A DNA stretch of 33,507 nucleotides, from positions 1-33,507 of the forward strand of contig JADGOZ010000085.1 of the NCBI GenBank assembly GCA_017882705.1, read 5' to 3'. Origin of the DNA: Candidatus Nanopelagicales bacterium (GTDB lineage Bacteria; Actinomycetota; Actinomycetes; S36-B12; CAIYMF01). Below are positions 8,719 to 16,479 of the stretch, piece by piece. A model generated the notes under the pieces. That model did no database searches and had not been told where the DNA came from. It worked only from the letters and a program-made list of their open reading frames with translations. The position numbers were made by a program, and so were the translations under genes. Within the stretch, counting starts at the first letter, position 1. Every line of letters starts with the position of its first letter.

Positions 8719-8774
8719 CAGTCGTCGCGCCAGGGCAGCAGGGTGACCGCGTCGGTCGCGTCCCCGAGGTTCTC

Positions 8775-9269
8775 GTGGGCCCGGATGGTCCCACCTGGGA
8801 TGAACGCCTGGAAGACGTCCTCATCACGCAGTTCGTGCGCCGGCACCGTGCCGTGCTGGCGGGTGTGACCGCCGCAGCAACCGTCGCCATGGCGGCGGCC
8901 TTCTACCTCAGCACCCGTCCACCTCCGGACGACGGGGTCGTCCATGTGAGCATCGAGCCGGTGGCGACCGGCGTCGGGGACGCGCCCGCGGTCGTGTCCG
9001 AGGACGGCGTGATGATCCTGGGATACCGACTGACCCCCGACCGCGGCACGGACACCGTGCGAGCGCTCGGGCTGGTTGGTCCCGCCGTTCGCGCGTCGTC
9101 GGTGGAGCTCCGGACGGCGACGCTGCCCGGTCGAGCCGTCCTGGCCGACGTCTCCGTCGTGCCCGGGTGCGACGACCCGAGATCGGCCACGGCGACGCTG
9201 GCCGCCTACGGCCCGGTGCCTTCTGGTTCCCGGGCGTGCTCGTCGTCGTCGCGGTGGCGCTCGACCTGA
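8775..9269 (+). CDS. Hypothetical membrane-anchored protein, probably truncated
   Basis: A 164-residue product of unknown function. An N-terminal cytosolic stretch (WDERLEDVLITQFVRRHR) precedes one transmembrane helix (about residues 28-46, VLAGVTAAATVAMAAAFYL). An extracytoplasmic part follows, with repeated beta-like strands and one Cys (VVPGCDDP). The last 20 or so residues are Ser/Arg-rich (SGSRACSSSSRWRST) and look out of frame compared with what precedes them. At the same place, another frame begins to encode a good hydrophobic sequence. I infer a 3' truncation or frameshift near 9215-9220. GTG 8775 was chosen for a nearby GAGG; earlier starts are possible. Confidence 0.45.
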   Translation: MGPDGPTWDERLEDVLITQFVRRHRAVLAGVTAAATVAMAAAFYLSTRPPPDDGVVHVSIEPVATGVGDAPAVVSEDGVMILGYRLTPDRGTDTVRALGLVGPAVRASSVELRTATLPGRAVLADVSVVPGCDDPRSATATLAAYGPVPSGSRACSSSSRWRST

Positions 9270-9415
9270 CGCTCGACCAGTGGCTGCTGCGGTCGCGTCC
9301 CGGCGAGGACCTCGGCGACGTCAACGGGACCGGCTCCAACCTGCTCGGCGTCGGCCTCGCGCTGCTCGCGTCGTTCGTGCTGCTGCCGGTGATCGCCATG
9401 ACGGTCGGGGTCTGA
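9218..9415 (+). pseudogene. C-terminal fragment of a membrane protein (or frameshifted end of the preceding gene)
   Basis: This frame begins without a credible start at AFWFPGVLVVV and encodes two hydrophobic helices. They are separated by a hydrophilic loop (LTLDQWLLRSRPGEDLGDVN) and end in ALLASFVLLPVIAMTVGV. It overlaps the previous gene in a different frame and stops 2 nt before the convergent response regulator gene. It is either the real C-terminus of the upstream protein after a frameshift or the remnant of a second gene fused by deletion. An internal GTG near 9236 could give a small two-helix protein, so function cannot be excluded. Confidence 0.4.
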
Positions 9416-9417
9416 GC

Positions 9418-10041
9418 TCAGCGGTCCGGGTCGCGCAGCACCCCGAGGCGCATCGCCGTGGTGACGGCCGCCGTCCGGTCGGAGACGCCGAGCTTGTCGA
9501 AGACGTGGAGCAGGTGGGTCTTCACCGTCGCCTCGCCGATGAACAGCTCCTTGGCGATGTCGCCGTTGGACATGCCGCGCGAGACCAGCGCCAGCACCTC
9601 CACCTCGCGCGCGGTGAGCTGGTCGTTGCTGCGCACCTGCCGCATCAGCTTCGCCGCCAGCGGGGGAGCGAGCACCGTCTCGCCGCGCGACGCCGTGCGG
9701 ACCGCCTCGACGAGCTCGTCGCGCGGCGTGTCCTTGAGCAGGTATCCGGTCGCGCCCGCCTCGACCGCGCGCAGGATGTCGGCGTCGGTGTCGTACGTCG
9801 TGAGCACGAGGACGCGCGGTCCGCCCGTCGCGACGATCAGCGCGGTGGCCTCGACCCCGTCCATCACCGGCATCCGCAGGTCCATGAGCACGACGTCAGG
9901 ACCGAGCTGTGCGGCGCGGTCGACACCCTCGCGGCCGTCGGAGGCCTCGCCGACCACGTCGATGTCGGGCTCATCCCCGAGGAGGCCGGACAGCCCGGAG
10001 CGCACGACCGGGTGGTCGTCGACGAGCAGCACCCGGATCAC
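9418..10041 (-). CDS. NarL/FixJ-family response regulator
   Basis: A 207-residue transcriptional regulator. The N-terminal receiver domain (about 1-120) has the acidic pair Asp8-Asp9, phosphoacceptor Asp54 (VLMDLRMP), Thr in VLTTY, and Lys in LLKDT. The C-terminal LuxR-type helix-turn-helix (about 142-200) carries LTAREVEVLALVSRGMSNGDIA and ATVKTHLLHVFDKLGV. Its GTG start overlaps the stop of the kinase gene (GTGA), so the pair is translationally coupled. It is the last gene of a four-gene operon with an ABC exporter, and its likely target is its own operon (see the palindrome at 13043-13058). Confidence 0.93.
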   Translation of the reverse strand: MIRVLLVDDHPVVRSGLSGLLGDEPDIDVVGEASDGREGVDRAAQLGPDVVLMDLRMPVMDGVEATALIVATGGPRVLVLTTYDTDADILRAVEAGATGYLLKDTPRDELVEAVRTASRGETVLAPPLAAKLMRQVRSNDQLTAREVEVLALVSRGMSNGDIAKELFIGEATVKTHLLHVFDKLGVSDRTAAVTTAMRLGVLRDPDR

Positions 10042-11240
10042 GGCACACGCACCCGGACGCGCGTGCCGCTGCCGGGATCGGAGGCGACGTCGACCAGACC
10101 GCCGACGATCTCCACGCGCGAGGCGAGGCCGTCGAGCCCGAAGCCCTCGCGAGGAGCGGCCGGATCGAAGCCCACGCCGTCGTCGGAGACCGTCACGGTC
10201 GCACCGTCCTCGTCGAACACGAGCACGACCTCGATCGACGTCGCCCCTGCGTGGCGACGCACGTTGGCGAGCGACTCCTGGGCCGCGCGCAGGGCCGTCA
10301 CCTCGCTGCTGGGCGCGAGCGCCCGAGGAGTGCCGTCGACCGCGAACCGCACGGGCACGCCGGTCTCCGATGCGTGCCGGTCGGCCAGCCGCTGCAGCGC
10401 ACCGACCAGGCCGTCGCGCTCGAGCGAGGGCGGGGCCATCGCGGCGACGAGGGCGCGAGCCTCGGCGAGGTTGTCGCGCGCCGTCTCCTGGATCTCCGCG
10501 AAGCGTCGGGCCGCATGCTCCTCGTCGCCGCGCCCGAGTGCCGACTCGCCGGCCTGCGACAGCATCACGATGCTGGTGAAGCCCTGCGCGATCGTGTCGT
10601 GGATGTCGCGCGCGATCCGCTCGCGCTCCTCGAGCGCTCCCGCCTCCCGCTCCGCGGAGGCGAGCTCGGCCTGCGTGGCCCGCAGCGCGGTGAGCAGGTC
10701 GCGGTTGCGCCGGCTCTCGCGGATGAGCCCGTCGATGTAGAGGCCGATGGCGAGCGCGAAGACGATGTAGCCGATCGCGCCGAGGCCGTTCCACAGCCAG
10801 GCGTCGCGCGTCCAGCCGCCGCGACCGACGAGCACGAGCGAGAAGGCGAGCGTGAGGACCACCGTCGCCGCGATCGACCCCTTGCGCGGCAGCAGCACGA
10901 AGACCTGCGGGTAGAGCGCGAACAGCAGCACCAGGGTGGCCGGGTCCTGCGCCTCGAGCGCGAGCAGCAGCACCCACGCCACCGCGAGGTAGGCGATGGC
11001 CCACGGCAGGCTCTGCCGACGCAGCGCGGTGAGGCCGATGAGGACGTACGCCGCGACGAGCAGCGCCAGCAGCAGGACGGGCTTGGCACCGTCACCGTTG
11101 GCCAGCACGATCGCCAACGCCGCAGCCACCATCAGGCCGAAGAGCAGGTGCCAGCCCGCGAGCGTGCGCGCGGCGAAGTCGGGCTCGTCGCAGGGCTCTG
11201 CGGTCCCTCGTCCGTCGAGCGCACGCCCGGCTGCGGTCAT
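10038..11240 (-). CDS. Sensor histidine kinase (HisKA_3/DesK type)
   Basis: A 400-residue membrane kinase. Residues 30-170 contain about five or six hydrophobic helices with very short loops, so the sensing is probably within the membrane rather than by an extracellular domain. A coiled-coil segment rich in Arg and Glu (about 175-208) leads to the phosphoacceptor motif ERERIARDIHDT with His214. The C-terminal ATPase domain has an N-box (AAQESLANVRRHA) and the G1 box VSDDGVGFD. ATG 11240 follows the permease stop by 4 nt. Intramembrane-sensing kinases next to ABC-2 exporters typically report on membrane-active compounds or envelope stress; the exact signal is unknown. Confidence 0.92.
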   Translation of the reverse strand: MTAAGRALDGRGTAEPCDEPDFAARTLAGWHLLFGLMVAAALAIVLANGDGAKPVLLLALLVAAYVLIGLTALRRQSLPWAIAYLAVAWVLLLALEAQDPATLVLLFALYPQVFVLLPRKGSIAATVVLTLAFSLVLVGRGGWTRDAWLWNGLGAIGYIVFALAIGLYIDGLIRESRRNRDLLTALRATQAELASAEREAGALEERERIARDIHDTIAQGFTSIVMLSQAGESALGRGDEEHAARRFAEIQETARDNLAEARALVAAMAPPSLERDGLVGALQRLADRHASETGVPVRFAVDGTPRALAPSSEVTALRAAQESLANVRRHAGATSIEVVLVFDEDGATVTVSDDGVGFDPAAPREGFGLDGLASRVEIVGGLVDVASDPGSGTRVRVRVP

Positions 11241-11244
11241 GACG

Positions 11245-12081
11245 TCAGGCCTGCCCACGCTTGTTCCAGCGGAAGAACACCAGGCTGAGCACGAGTCCAC
11301 CGACGCACCACGCGATGAGGACGGCGGCACAGGCGGGGAGCTCCCACGACCCGGCCACCTCGAGAGACGCGGCGGAGTCGGGCAGGAAGACGCTGCGCAT
11401 GGCCTGCGTGAGCCACTTGAGCGGGAAGAAGGAGGCGAACACCTGCATCCAGTGCGGCAGCTGGGAGAACACGAAGAACACACCCGACGTGAACTGCAGG
11501 ACGAGGACGATGGGTGAGACGACGGCCGAGGCGCCCTTGCCGTTCTTCGGCACGACGGAGAACGCGATGCCCAGCAGCGTGCAGGAGATGAGACCGAGCA
11601 CGCTGGCCCACAGGAAGGTGAACCACTTCGCGGGGTCGCTGGGCAGGTGCAGCTTGTAGAACACCACGCCGACCACCACGAGGATCGTGACCTGCGCGAT
11701 GTACGCCACGAACACGAGCCCGATCTTGCCGATGAAGTAGGACACCTTCGGCATGGGTGTGCCCTGGAGGCGCTTGAGCGTGCCGTCGTCACGCTCCATC
11801 GGGATCGCGATCGCGAGGTTCTGGAACGACGTGTAGAGCACGCCCGAGGCGATCATCCCGGCGACGAAGTACTGCGCGAAGGTGATGCCGGGCCCGAGGT
11901 CCTGGTTGCCGAAGACCGAGCCGAAGATGACCAGCAGGAGCACCGGGAGCAGGAAGTTCCACACCGCGGAGTTGCGGTCGCGGAAGAAGGTCTTCAGCTC
12001 GATGCGCACGCGGCGCAGGCCGAGCGACAGCGGGCTCGGGGCGGGGGCGGAGCTCGTGTGCGGGGCGGTGGTGGTCGTCAT
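11245..12081 (-). CDS. ABC-2 type transporter permease
   Basis: A 278-residue integral membrane protein with about six transmembrane helices. An amphipathic cytosolic start (RRVRIELKTFFRDRNSAVWN) precedes the first helix. The conserved region between helices 2 and 3 (MERDDGTLKRLQGTPM) is the coupling segment seen in DrrB-like and YfiM-like exporters. Its start codon overlaps the ATPase stop (ATGA). Together with the ATPase it forms an exporter of unknown substrate; lipids, antibiotics or peptides are typical for this class. Confidence 0.92.
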   Translation of the reverse strand: MTTTTAPHTSSAPAPSPLSLGLRRVRIELKTFFRDRNSAVWNFLLPVLLLVIFGSVFGNQDLGPGITFAQYFVAGMIASGVLYTSFQNLAIAIPMERDDGTLKRLQGTPMPKVSYFIGKIGLVFVAYIAQVTILVVVGVVFYKLHLPSDPAKWFTFLWASVLGLISCTLLGIAFSVVPKNGKGASAVVSPIVLVLQFTSGVFFVFSQLPHWMQVFASFFPLKWLTQAMRSVFLPDSAASLEVAGSWELPACAAVLIAWCVGGLVLSLVFFRWNKRGQA

Positions 12082-12983
12082 GACGCCGGCTCCTCGTCGT
12101 CGCCGATCAGGGACAGATAGACGTCCTCGAGGCTGGGCCGGTGGACGGACAGCGCGGGGACCTCGCCGTCGTGGCGCCCGGCGAGCTCCTGCACGAATCT
12201 GGTGGGCTCGTGGGTCTCCTCGGTGCGCACCTCGTCGCCCTCGCGCCAGGACACGGTCGCGAGGGACTCGTCGCGACCGCCGAGCCGGGCGGGCACGTCG
12301 CAGGCGATCAGCCGCCCCCGGGAGATGACGCCGACGCGGTCGGCGAGCACTTCCGCCTCGTCGAGGTAGTGCGTGGTCAGCAGGATGGTCGTCCCCGTAC
12401 CGCGCAGCCCGCGGATGAGCTCCCAGAACTCGCGACGCGCCTCCGGGTCGAACCCGGTCGTGGGCTCGTCGAGGAAGAGGAGCTCGGGGCCGCCGATGAT
12501 GCCGAGGGCGACGTCGAGGCGACGGCGCTGCCCGCCCGACAGGTCGAACCCACGGGTACGCCGCTTCTCCGCGAGGCCGACCGACTCGATCACCTCGCCG
12601 ACGTCGCGCGGCGACGGGTAGTAGCCGGCGAAGTGCGCCACGGACTCCTCGACCGTGAGGTCGCCGAGGTCGCTCGCACTCTGCAGGACGATGCCCAGGC
12701 GCGATCGCCAGTGACCGTCACCGTGCGCCGGATCGACGCCGAGCACCATGACGTCGCCAGCGTCGCGCTTGCGGTAGCCCTCGAGGATCTCGGTCGTGGT
12801 CGTCTTCCCGGCACCGTTGGGACCCAGGAGGGCGAGGACCTCGCCGCGCACGACGTCGAGGTCGACGCCGTCGACGGCTCGGGTCTCGCCGTAGTACCGG
12901 CGCAGTCCGCGCACGCGCACGGCCAGGTCAGCGCCCGGAGGGGCGGGGACGACGAGCGGTGTGGTGGTGGTCTCTGTGCTCAT
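12078..12983 (-). CDS. ABC transporter ATP-binding protein (ABC-2/DrrA-like)
   Basis: A 301-residue ATPase. Walker A is LGPNGAGKTTT, the Q-loop is in VLQSASDLGD, the signature is LSGGQRRRLD, Walker B is LLFLDEPTTGFD, and the switch His is in LTTHYLDEAE. A C-terminal extension of about 70 residues ends with SLEDVYLSLIGDD, typical of DrrA-type exporter ATPases. I chose the ATG at 12983 over an in-frame one 18 nt upstream because the GTGGAG just before it is a plausible ribosome site. It is the first gene of the operon ATPase-permease-kinase-regulator. A palindrome lies about 67 nt upstream. Confidence 0.93.
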   Translation of the reverse strand: MSTETTTTPLVVPAPPGADLAVRVRGLRRYYGETRAVDGVDLDVVRGEVLALLGPNGAGKTTTTEILEGYRKRDAGDVMVLGVDPAHGDGHWRSRLGIVLQSASDLGDLTVEESVAHFAGYYPSPRDVGEVIESVGLAEKRRTRGFDLSGGQRRRLDVALGIIGGPELLFLDEPTTGFDPEARREFWELIRGLRGTGTTILLTTHYLDEAEVLADRVGVISRGRLIACDVPARLGGRDESLATVSWREGDEVRTEETHEPTRFVQELAGRHDGEVPALSVHRPSLEDVYLSLIGDDEEPAS

Positions 12984-13042
12984 GGCTCCACCCTGCCGCA
13001 CCGCGGTGCCGCACCGCAGCGAGCGGCCGGTGGTTCCTCACC

Positions 13043-13058
13043 TCCACCGACCGGTGGA
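13043..13058. promoter_or_regulatory. Candidate operator of the ABC/two-component operon
   Basis: TCCACCG-AC-CGGTGGA is a perfect 7+7 inverted repeat with a 2-nt spacer, centred about 67 nt upstream of the ATPase start. It sits in the only intergenic region of the operon. A short spacer and 7-bp arms fit the dimer sites of NarL/LuxR-type regulators such as the one encoded at 9418. That it binds this regulator is inference. Confidence 0.4.
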
Positions 13059-13086
13059 TGCGCCGGTACGCCTCGGCAGCGTCGCC

Positions 13087-13761
13087 TCAGAACAGCCGGG
13101 ACTCGGAGTCGTCGAGCCCGCGCAGCGCGTCGTAGTCGAGCACCACGCACTCGATCCCGCGGTCGCCGGCCAGCACGCGGGCCTGCGGCTTGATCTCCTG
13201 CGCGGCGAAGATGCCGCGCACGGGCGCGAGCAGCGGGTCGCGGTTGAGCAGTCCGAGATAACGTGTCAGCTGCTCGACACCGTCGATGTCGCCGCGGCGC
13301 TTGAGCTCGATCGCGACCGACTTCCCGTCGGCGTCGCGGCACATGATGTCGACGGGGCCGATGGCGGTCGGGAACTCGCGGCGCACGACGCGCCAGCCCT
13401 CGCCGAGGACCTCGATCTGCGCGGCGAGCAGCGCCTGAAGGTGGGCCTCGACGCCGTCCTTGACCAGCCCGGGGTCGATCCCGAGCTCGTGCGCGCTGTC
13501 GTGGTGGACCTCGTCGAGCGTGATGACGAGCTTCTCGCCCGCCTTGTTCGTGACGGTCCAGGTGCCGACGCCGTCGTCGTCGACGTCGGTCGCGAGGGAG
13601 CACGGCGGGCTCATCCAGTTCAGCGGCTTGTAGGAGCCGCCGTCGGAGTGCACCAGCACGGATCCGTCGGCCTTCACGAGCAGCAGCCTCGTGGCGCTCG
13701 GCAGGTGGGCCGTGAGCCGTCCGACGTAGTCGACGGAGCACGAGGCGATGACGAGGCGCAC
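13087..13761 (-). CDS. nucS: Mismatch-specific endonuclease NucS (EndoMS)
   Basis: NucS cuts both strands at mismatches and is the core of the non-canonical mismatch repair of Actinobacteria and some Archaea that lack MutS/MutL. The 224-residue length is that of the family. The N-terminal DNA-binding/dimerisation domain starts [15 protein letters not shown]. The C-terminal nuclease domain has the RecB-like active site GPVDIMCRD (Asp) followed by VAIELKRRG (Glu-x-Lys). The extreme C-terminus ESRLF resembles the short beta-clamp-binding tail found in actinobacterial NucS. The start is GTG 13761, 6 nt after a TAGCGT box, so the transcript may be leaderless. It is encoded alone, next to a DUF1761 gene in the same direction. 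Confidence 0.95.
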   Translation of the reverse strand: MRLVIASCSVDYVGRLTAHLPSATRLLLVKADGSVLVHSDGGSYKPLNWMSPPCSLATDVDDDGVGTWTVTNKAGEKLVITLDEVHHDSAHELGIDPGLVKDGVEAHLQALLAAQIEVLGEGWRVVRREFPTAIGPVDIMCRDADGKSVAIELKRRGDIDGVEQLTRYLGLLNRDPLLAPVRGIFAAQEIKPQARVLAGDRGIECVVLDYDALRGLDDSESRLF

Positions 13762-13767
13762 GCGCCG

Positions 13768-13773
13768 ACGCTA
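13768..13773 (-). promoter_or_regulatory. Candidate leaderless -10 box for nucS
   Basis: On the minus strand TAGCGT is followed by 6 nt (CGGCGC) and the GTG start. No ribosome binding site is present. The box overlaps the end of the 17-nt gap to the DUF1761 gene, so nucS may have its own promoter besides read-through. Confidence 0.4.
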
Positions 13774-13778
13774 CCTGC

Positions 13779-14216
13779 TCAGTAGAAGAACGCCAGGACG
13801 AGGCCCATGAGCGTGAGGCCCAGGATGTCGCCGCCGACCTCGATGGCCCAGACCTTGAGCCCCTGGCCGGCGAAGAGCCGGTGCCCGAGCGACGCGGCGG
13901 CGGCGATCCCGATGCCCACGGCAGCCCCGGTCACGGCTCCGAACGCCGGCGAGGCGTCCGTCCTGTCGTAGACCGCCATGGCGGCCTGCAGGACCCAGCA
14001 CAGGGTCAGTGCCATGACGACGCTGCCCAGCACGGTCAGGCCGAAGACGACCCCCATGCCGAGGCCGCCCTCCTGAGCCGCCGGCGCCGAGGGGTCCTTG
14101 CCCAGGGCGCGCGCCCAGACCGGGTAGAAGGTCTTCGGCCCGAACCAGACGAAGTTGGCTACGAAGGCGACGACCACGGCGGCGAGCACGGCGAGCAGGT
14201 TCACGGTGACGGTCAT
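13779..14216 (-). CDS. DUF1761 family membrane protein
   Basis: A 145-residue membrane protein with four predicted helices (about residues 5-24, 52-78, 88-112, 122-143). The signature of DUF1761 is in the first part: NFVWFGPKTFYPVWARALGK, with aromatic residues just after helix 1. The function of the family is unknown. ATG 14216 lies 6 nt after TACCGT on the minus strand. It lies 17 nt upstream of nucS in the same direction, possibly as a two-gene unit. Confidence 0.8.
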   Translation of the reverse strand: MTVTVNLLAVLAAVVVAFVANFVWFGPKTFYPVWARALGKDPSAPAAQEGGLGMGVVFGLTVLGSVVMALTLCWVLQAAMAVYDRTDASPAFGAVTGAAVGIGIAAAASLGHRLFAGQGLKVWAIEVGGDILGLTLMGLVLAFFY

Positions 14217-14222
14217 GCCGCG

Positions 14223-14228
14223 ACGGTA
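14223..14228 (-). promoter_or_regulatory. Candidate leaderless -10 box for the DUF1761 gene
   Basis: On the minus strand TACCGT is followed by CGCGGC (6 nt) and the ATG at 14216. No Shine-Dalgarno sequence is present in the gap. Confidence 0.4.
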
Positions 14229-14352
14229 GCGGCCCCGACCGGGCTCCGGGGAGGGGTTCCTGCGAGGATCGGACCGGTCCTCGGCGGCGCGGTCCCTGTG
14301 CCCGTGCCGCGCCGGGGCCGTCCGTGCAGAGCGACTTCAGCGAGGAGCGACC

Positions 14353-16134
14353 ATGTCGCGCGAGATCACCCGGATCGGCGTCGTCGGGCTGGGCACCATG
14401 GGTGCCGGCATCGCGGAGGTCTTCGCCCGCAGCGGCTACGACGTCGTGGGTCTCGACGCCAACGAGACGGCCGTCGAGCGGGGCCGCGGTCACGTCGAGG
14501 GCTCGACCGATCGTGCGGTGAAGCGCGGCAAGCTCACCGAGGAGGAGCGCGCCGAGGTCATCGGTCGGATCCGGTTCACCACCGACTACGCCGACCTCGC
14601 CGACCGCCAGCTCGTCGTCGAGGCGGTGCCAGAGAGCCTCGAGCTCAAGCGCGAGATCTTCGAGCAGCTCGACAAGGTCGTCGAGCCCGATGCCATCCTC
14701 GCCAGCAACACGTCGTCGCTGTCGGTCACCGAGATCGCCGTGGCCACCGCGCGCCCGTCGCAGGTCATCGGCATGCACTTCTTCAACCCCGCTCCCGTGC
14801 AGGCCTTCGTCGAGATCGTGAGCACCGTCGTCACCTCGCCCGACGTCGTCGAGGACGTGCAGGAGGTCGCGCAGAGCCTGGGCAAGCTGCCGGTCGTCGT
14901 CGGCGACAAGGCGGGCTTCATCGCGAACGCACTGCTGTTCGGCTACCTCAACCACGCGGCCTCGATGTTCGAGACGAAGTACGCGACGCGCGAGGACATC
15001 GACGCCGCGATGAAGCTCGGCTGCGGCCTCCCGATGGGTCCGCTCGCGCTGCTCGACCTCATCGGCCTCGACACCGCCTACGAGATCCTCGACACGATGT
15101 ACAAGCAGGGTCGCGACCGCCTCCACGCGCCCTCGCCCGTGCTCAAGCAGATGGTCACCGCGGGCCTGCGCGGTCGCAAGACCGGTCGCGGCTTCTACAC
15201 CTACGAGGCGCCGAACTCCCCGGTCGTCGTCCCCGACGCGCTCACGCCGTCGGCCGCCCAGGACGGCTCGGTCGCGACGCGTCCGGTCGAGAAGGTCGGC
15301 GTGGTCGGCTCGGGAACGATGGCCGTCGGCATCATCGAGGTCTTCGCCAAGGCGGGGTTCGACGTCCTCTACGTCGCTCGCGGCGACGACAAGGTGGGGA
15401 AGGTCCGCACCGGCCTCGAGCGCTCGCTCGACAAGGGCGTGGCCCGCGGCAAGCTCAGCGAGGCCGACCGCGACGCTGCGCTGGCGCGGGTCTCCGGCAC
15501 GACGAAGCTCGACGACATGGCCGACCGCGACCTCGTGGTCGAGGCCGTGGTCGAGGACCTCGCCGTGAAGACCGTCCTGTTCGAGTCGCTCGACGAGATC
15601 TGCACGAAGGGCGCGATCCTCGCGACCACCACGTCGAGCCTGCCGGTCGTCGACCTCGCCGCAGCCACGAAGTTCCCGCAGGACGTCGTCGGCCTGCACT
15701 TCTTCAACCCGGCGCCGGTCATGAAGCTCGTCGAGGTGGTCTCGACCGTCGCGACCGCCGACGACGTCGTCGCCACGGCTGTCGACGTGTGCCGCCGCCT
15801 GGGCAAGCACCCGGTCACCTGCGGCGACCGTGCCGGCTTCATCGTCAACGCGCTGCTGTTCCCCTACCTCAACGACGCGGTGAAGATGCTGGAGGCCAAC
15901 TACGCCTCCGCGGACGACATCGACACCGCGATGAAGACCGGCTGCGGCTACCCGATGGGACCGTTCGAGCTGCTCGACGTCGTCGGCCTCGACGTCTCGC
16001 TCGCGATCCAGCGCACGCTCTACCTCGAGTTCCGCGAGCCCGGCTTCGCGCCCGCGCCGCGCCTCGAGCACCTCGTGACCGCGGGCTACGTCGGCCGCAA
16101 GTCCGGCCGCGGCTTCCGCAGCTACGACGGCTGA
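14353..16134 (+). CDS. Tandem-domain 3-hydroxyacyl-CoA dehydrogenase
   Basis: A 593-residue protein made of two complete 3-hydroxyacyl-CoA dehydrogenase units, about 1-287 and 312-593, joined by a linker rich in Pro, Ala and Ser. Unit 1 has GLGTMGAGIAE, Asp35 at the NAD-binding beta-2 end, His142 (HFFNPAP), Glu154 and Asn192 (GFIANALL). Unit 2 has GSGTMAVGII, Ala342-Arg343 in place of that Asp, His449, Glu461 and Asn499 (GFIVNALL). Both active sites look intact, and both units have the C-terminal helical domain ending in GRKTGRGFYTY or GRKSGRGFRSY. It should act in fatty-acid beta-oxidation or the acetoacetyl-CoA/3-hydroxybutyryl-CoA step. The coenzyme preference may differ between halves. 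GAGGAG precedes ATG 14353. It heads a probable operon. Confidence 0.92.
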   Translation: MSREITRIGVVGLGTMGAGIAEVFARSGYDVVGLDANETAVERGRGHVEGSTDRAVKRGKLTEEERAEVIGRIRFTTDYADLADRQLVVEAVPESLELKREIFEQLDKVVEPDAILASNTSSLSVTEIAVATARPSQVIGMHFFNPAPVQAFVEIVSTVVTSPDVVEDVQEVAQSLGKLPVVVGDKAGFIANALLFGYLNHAASMFETKYATREDIDAAMKLGCGLPMGPLALLDLIGLDTAYEILDTMYKQGRDRLHAPSPVLKQMVTAGLRGRKTGRGFYTYEAPNSPVVVPDALTPSAAQDGSVATRPVEKVGVVGSGTMAVGIIEVFAKAGFDVLYVARGDDKVGKVRTGLERSLDKGVARGKLSEADRDAALARVSGTTKLDDMADRDLVVEAVVEDLAVKTVLFESLDEICTKGAILATTTSSLPVVDLAAATKFPQDVVGLHFFNPAPVMKLVEVVSTVATADDVVATAVDVCRRLGKHPVTCGDRAGFIVNALLFPYLNDAVKMLEANYASADDIDTAMKTGCGYPMGPFELLDVVGLDVSLAIQRTLYLEFREPGFAPAPRLEHLVTAGYVGRKSGRGFRSYDG

Positions 16135-16142
16135 CGGCTGCG

Positions 16143-16448
16143 GTGGCACGGCGCAACCGGCGGGAGCCGTCGACCGAGCCGCGGCCGCTCGGCGGGGCGC
16201 ACCAGGACGTCGAGGAGCACCCGGACGGCGACTGGGTCGTGCGGCGGATCTCGGGTGCGAGCGCGACGAAGGCCTACCGGTGTCCCGGCTGCGACCAGGA
16301 GCTCAGGCCCGGGACCGCGCACGTCGTGGCATGGCCGGCCGACCGCAGCGCCGGCGAGGAGGACCGCCGGCACTGGCACACCGCATGCTGGAACGCGCGC
16401 GGCCGCCGGGGGCCGGTGACCCAGCGCGGACGCGGTCCGCGACACTGA
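16143..16448 (+). CDS. Small conserved actinobacterial protein with a Cys/His zinc-finger-like motif
   Basis: A 101-residue basic protein. After a polar, probably disordered start it has YRCPGCDQEL (C-x-x-C near residue 43), then HVVAWP and HWHTACW near residue 80, giving a C2-H-H-C set that could hold zinc. Proteins of this pattern occur widely in actinobacteria and are sometimes labelled ATP/GTP-binding without support. I see no nucleotide-binding motif. GTG 16143 is 8 nt after the double dehydrogenase stop and the next gene begins 31 nt later, consistent with an operon. Confidence 0.7.
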   Translation: MARRNRREPSTEPRPLGGAHQDVEEHPDGDWVVRRISGASATKAYRCPGCDQELRPGTAHVVAWPADRSAGEEDRRHWHTACWNARGRRGPVTQRGRGPRH

Positions 16449-16479
16449 ACCCCCCGAGCCCAGCCGACCCAGGAGCGCC

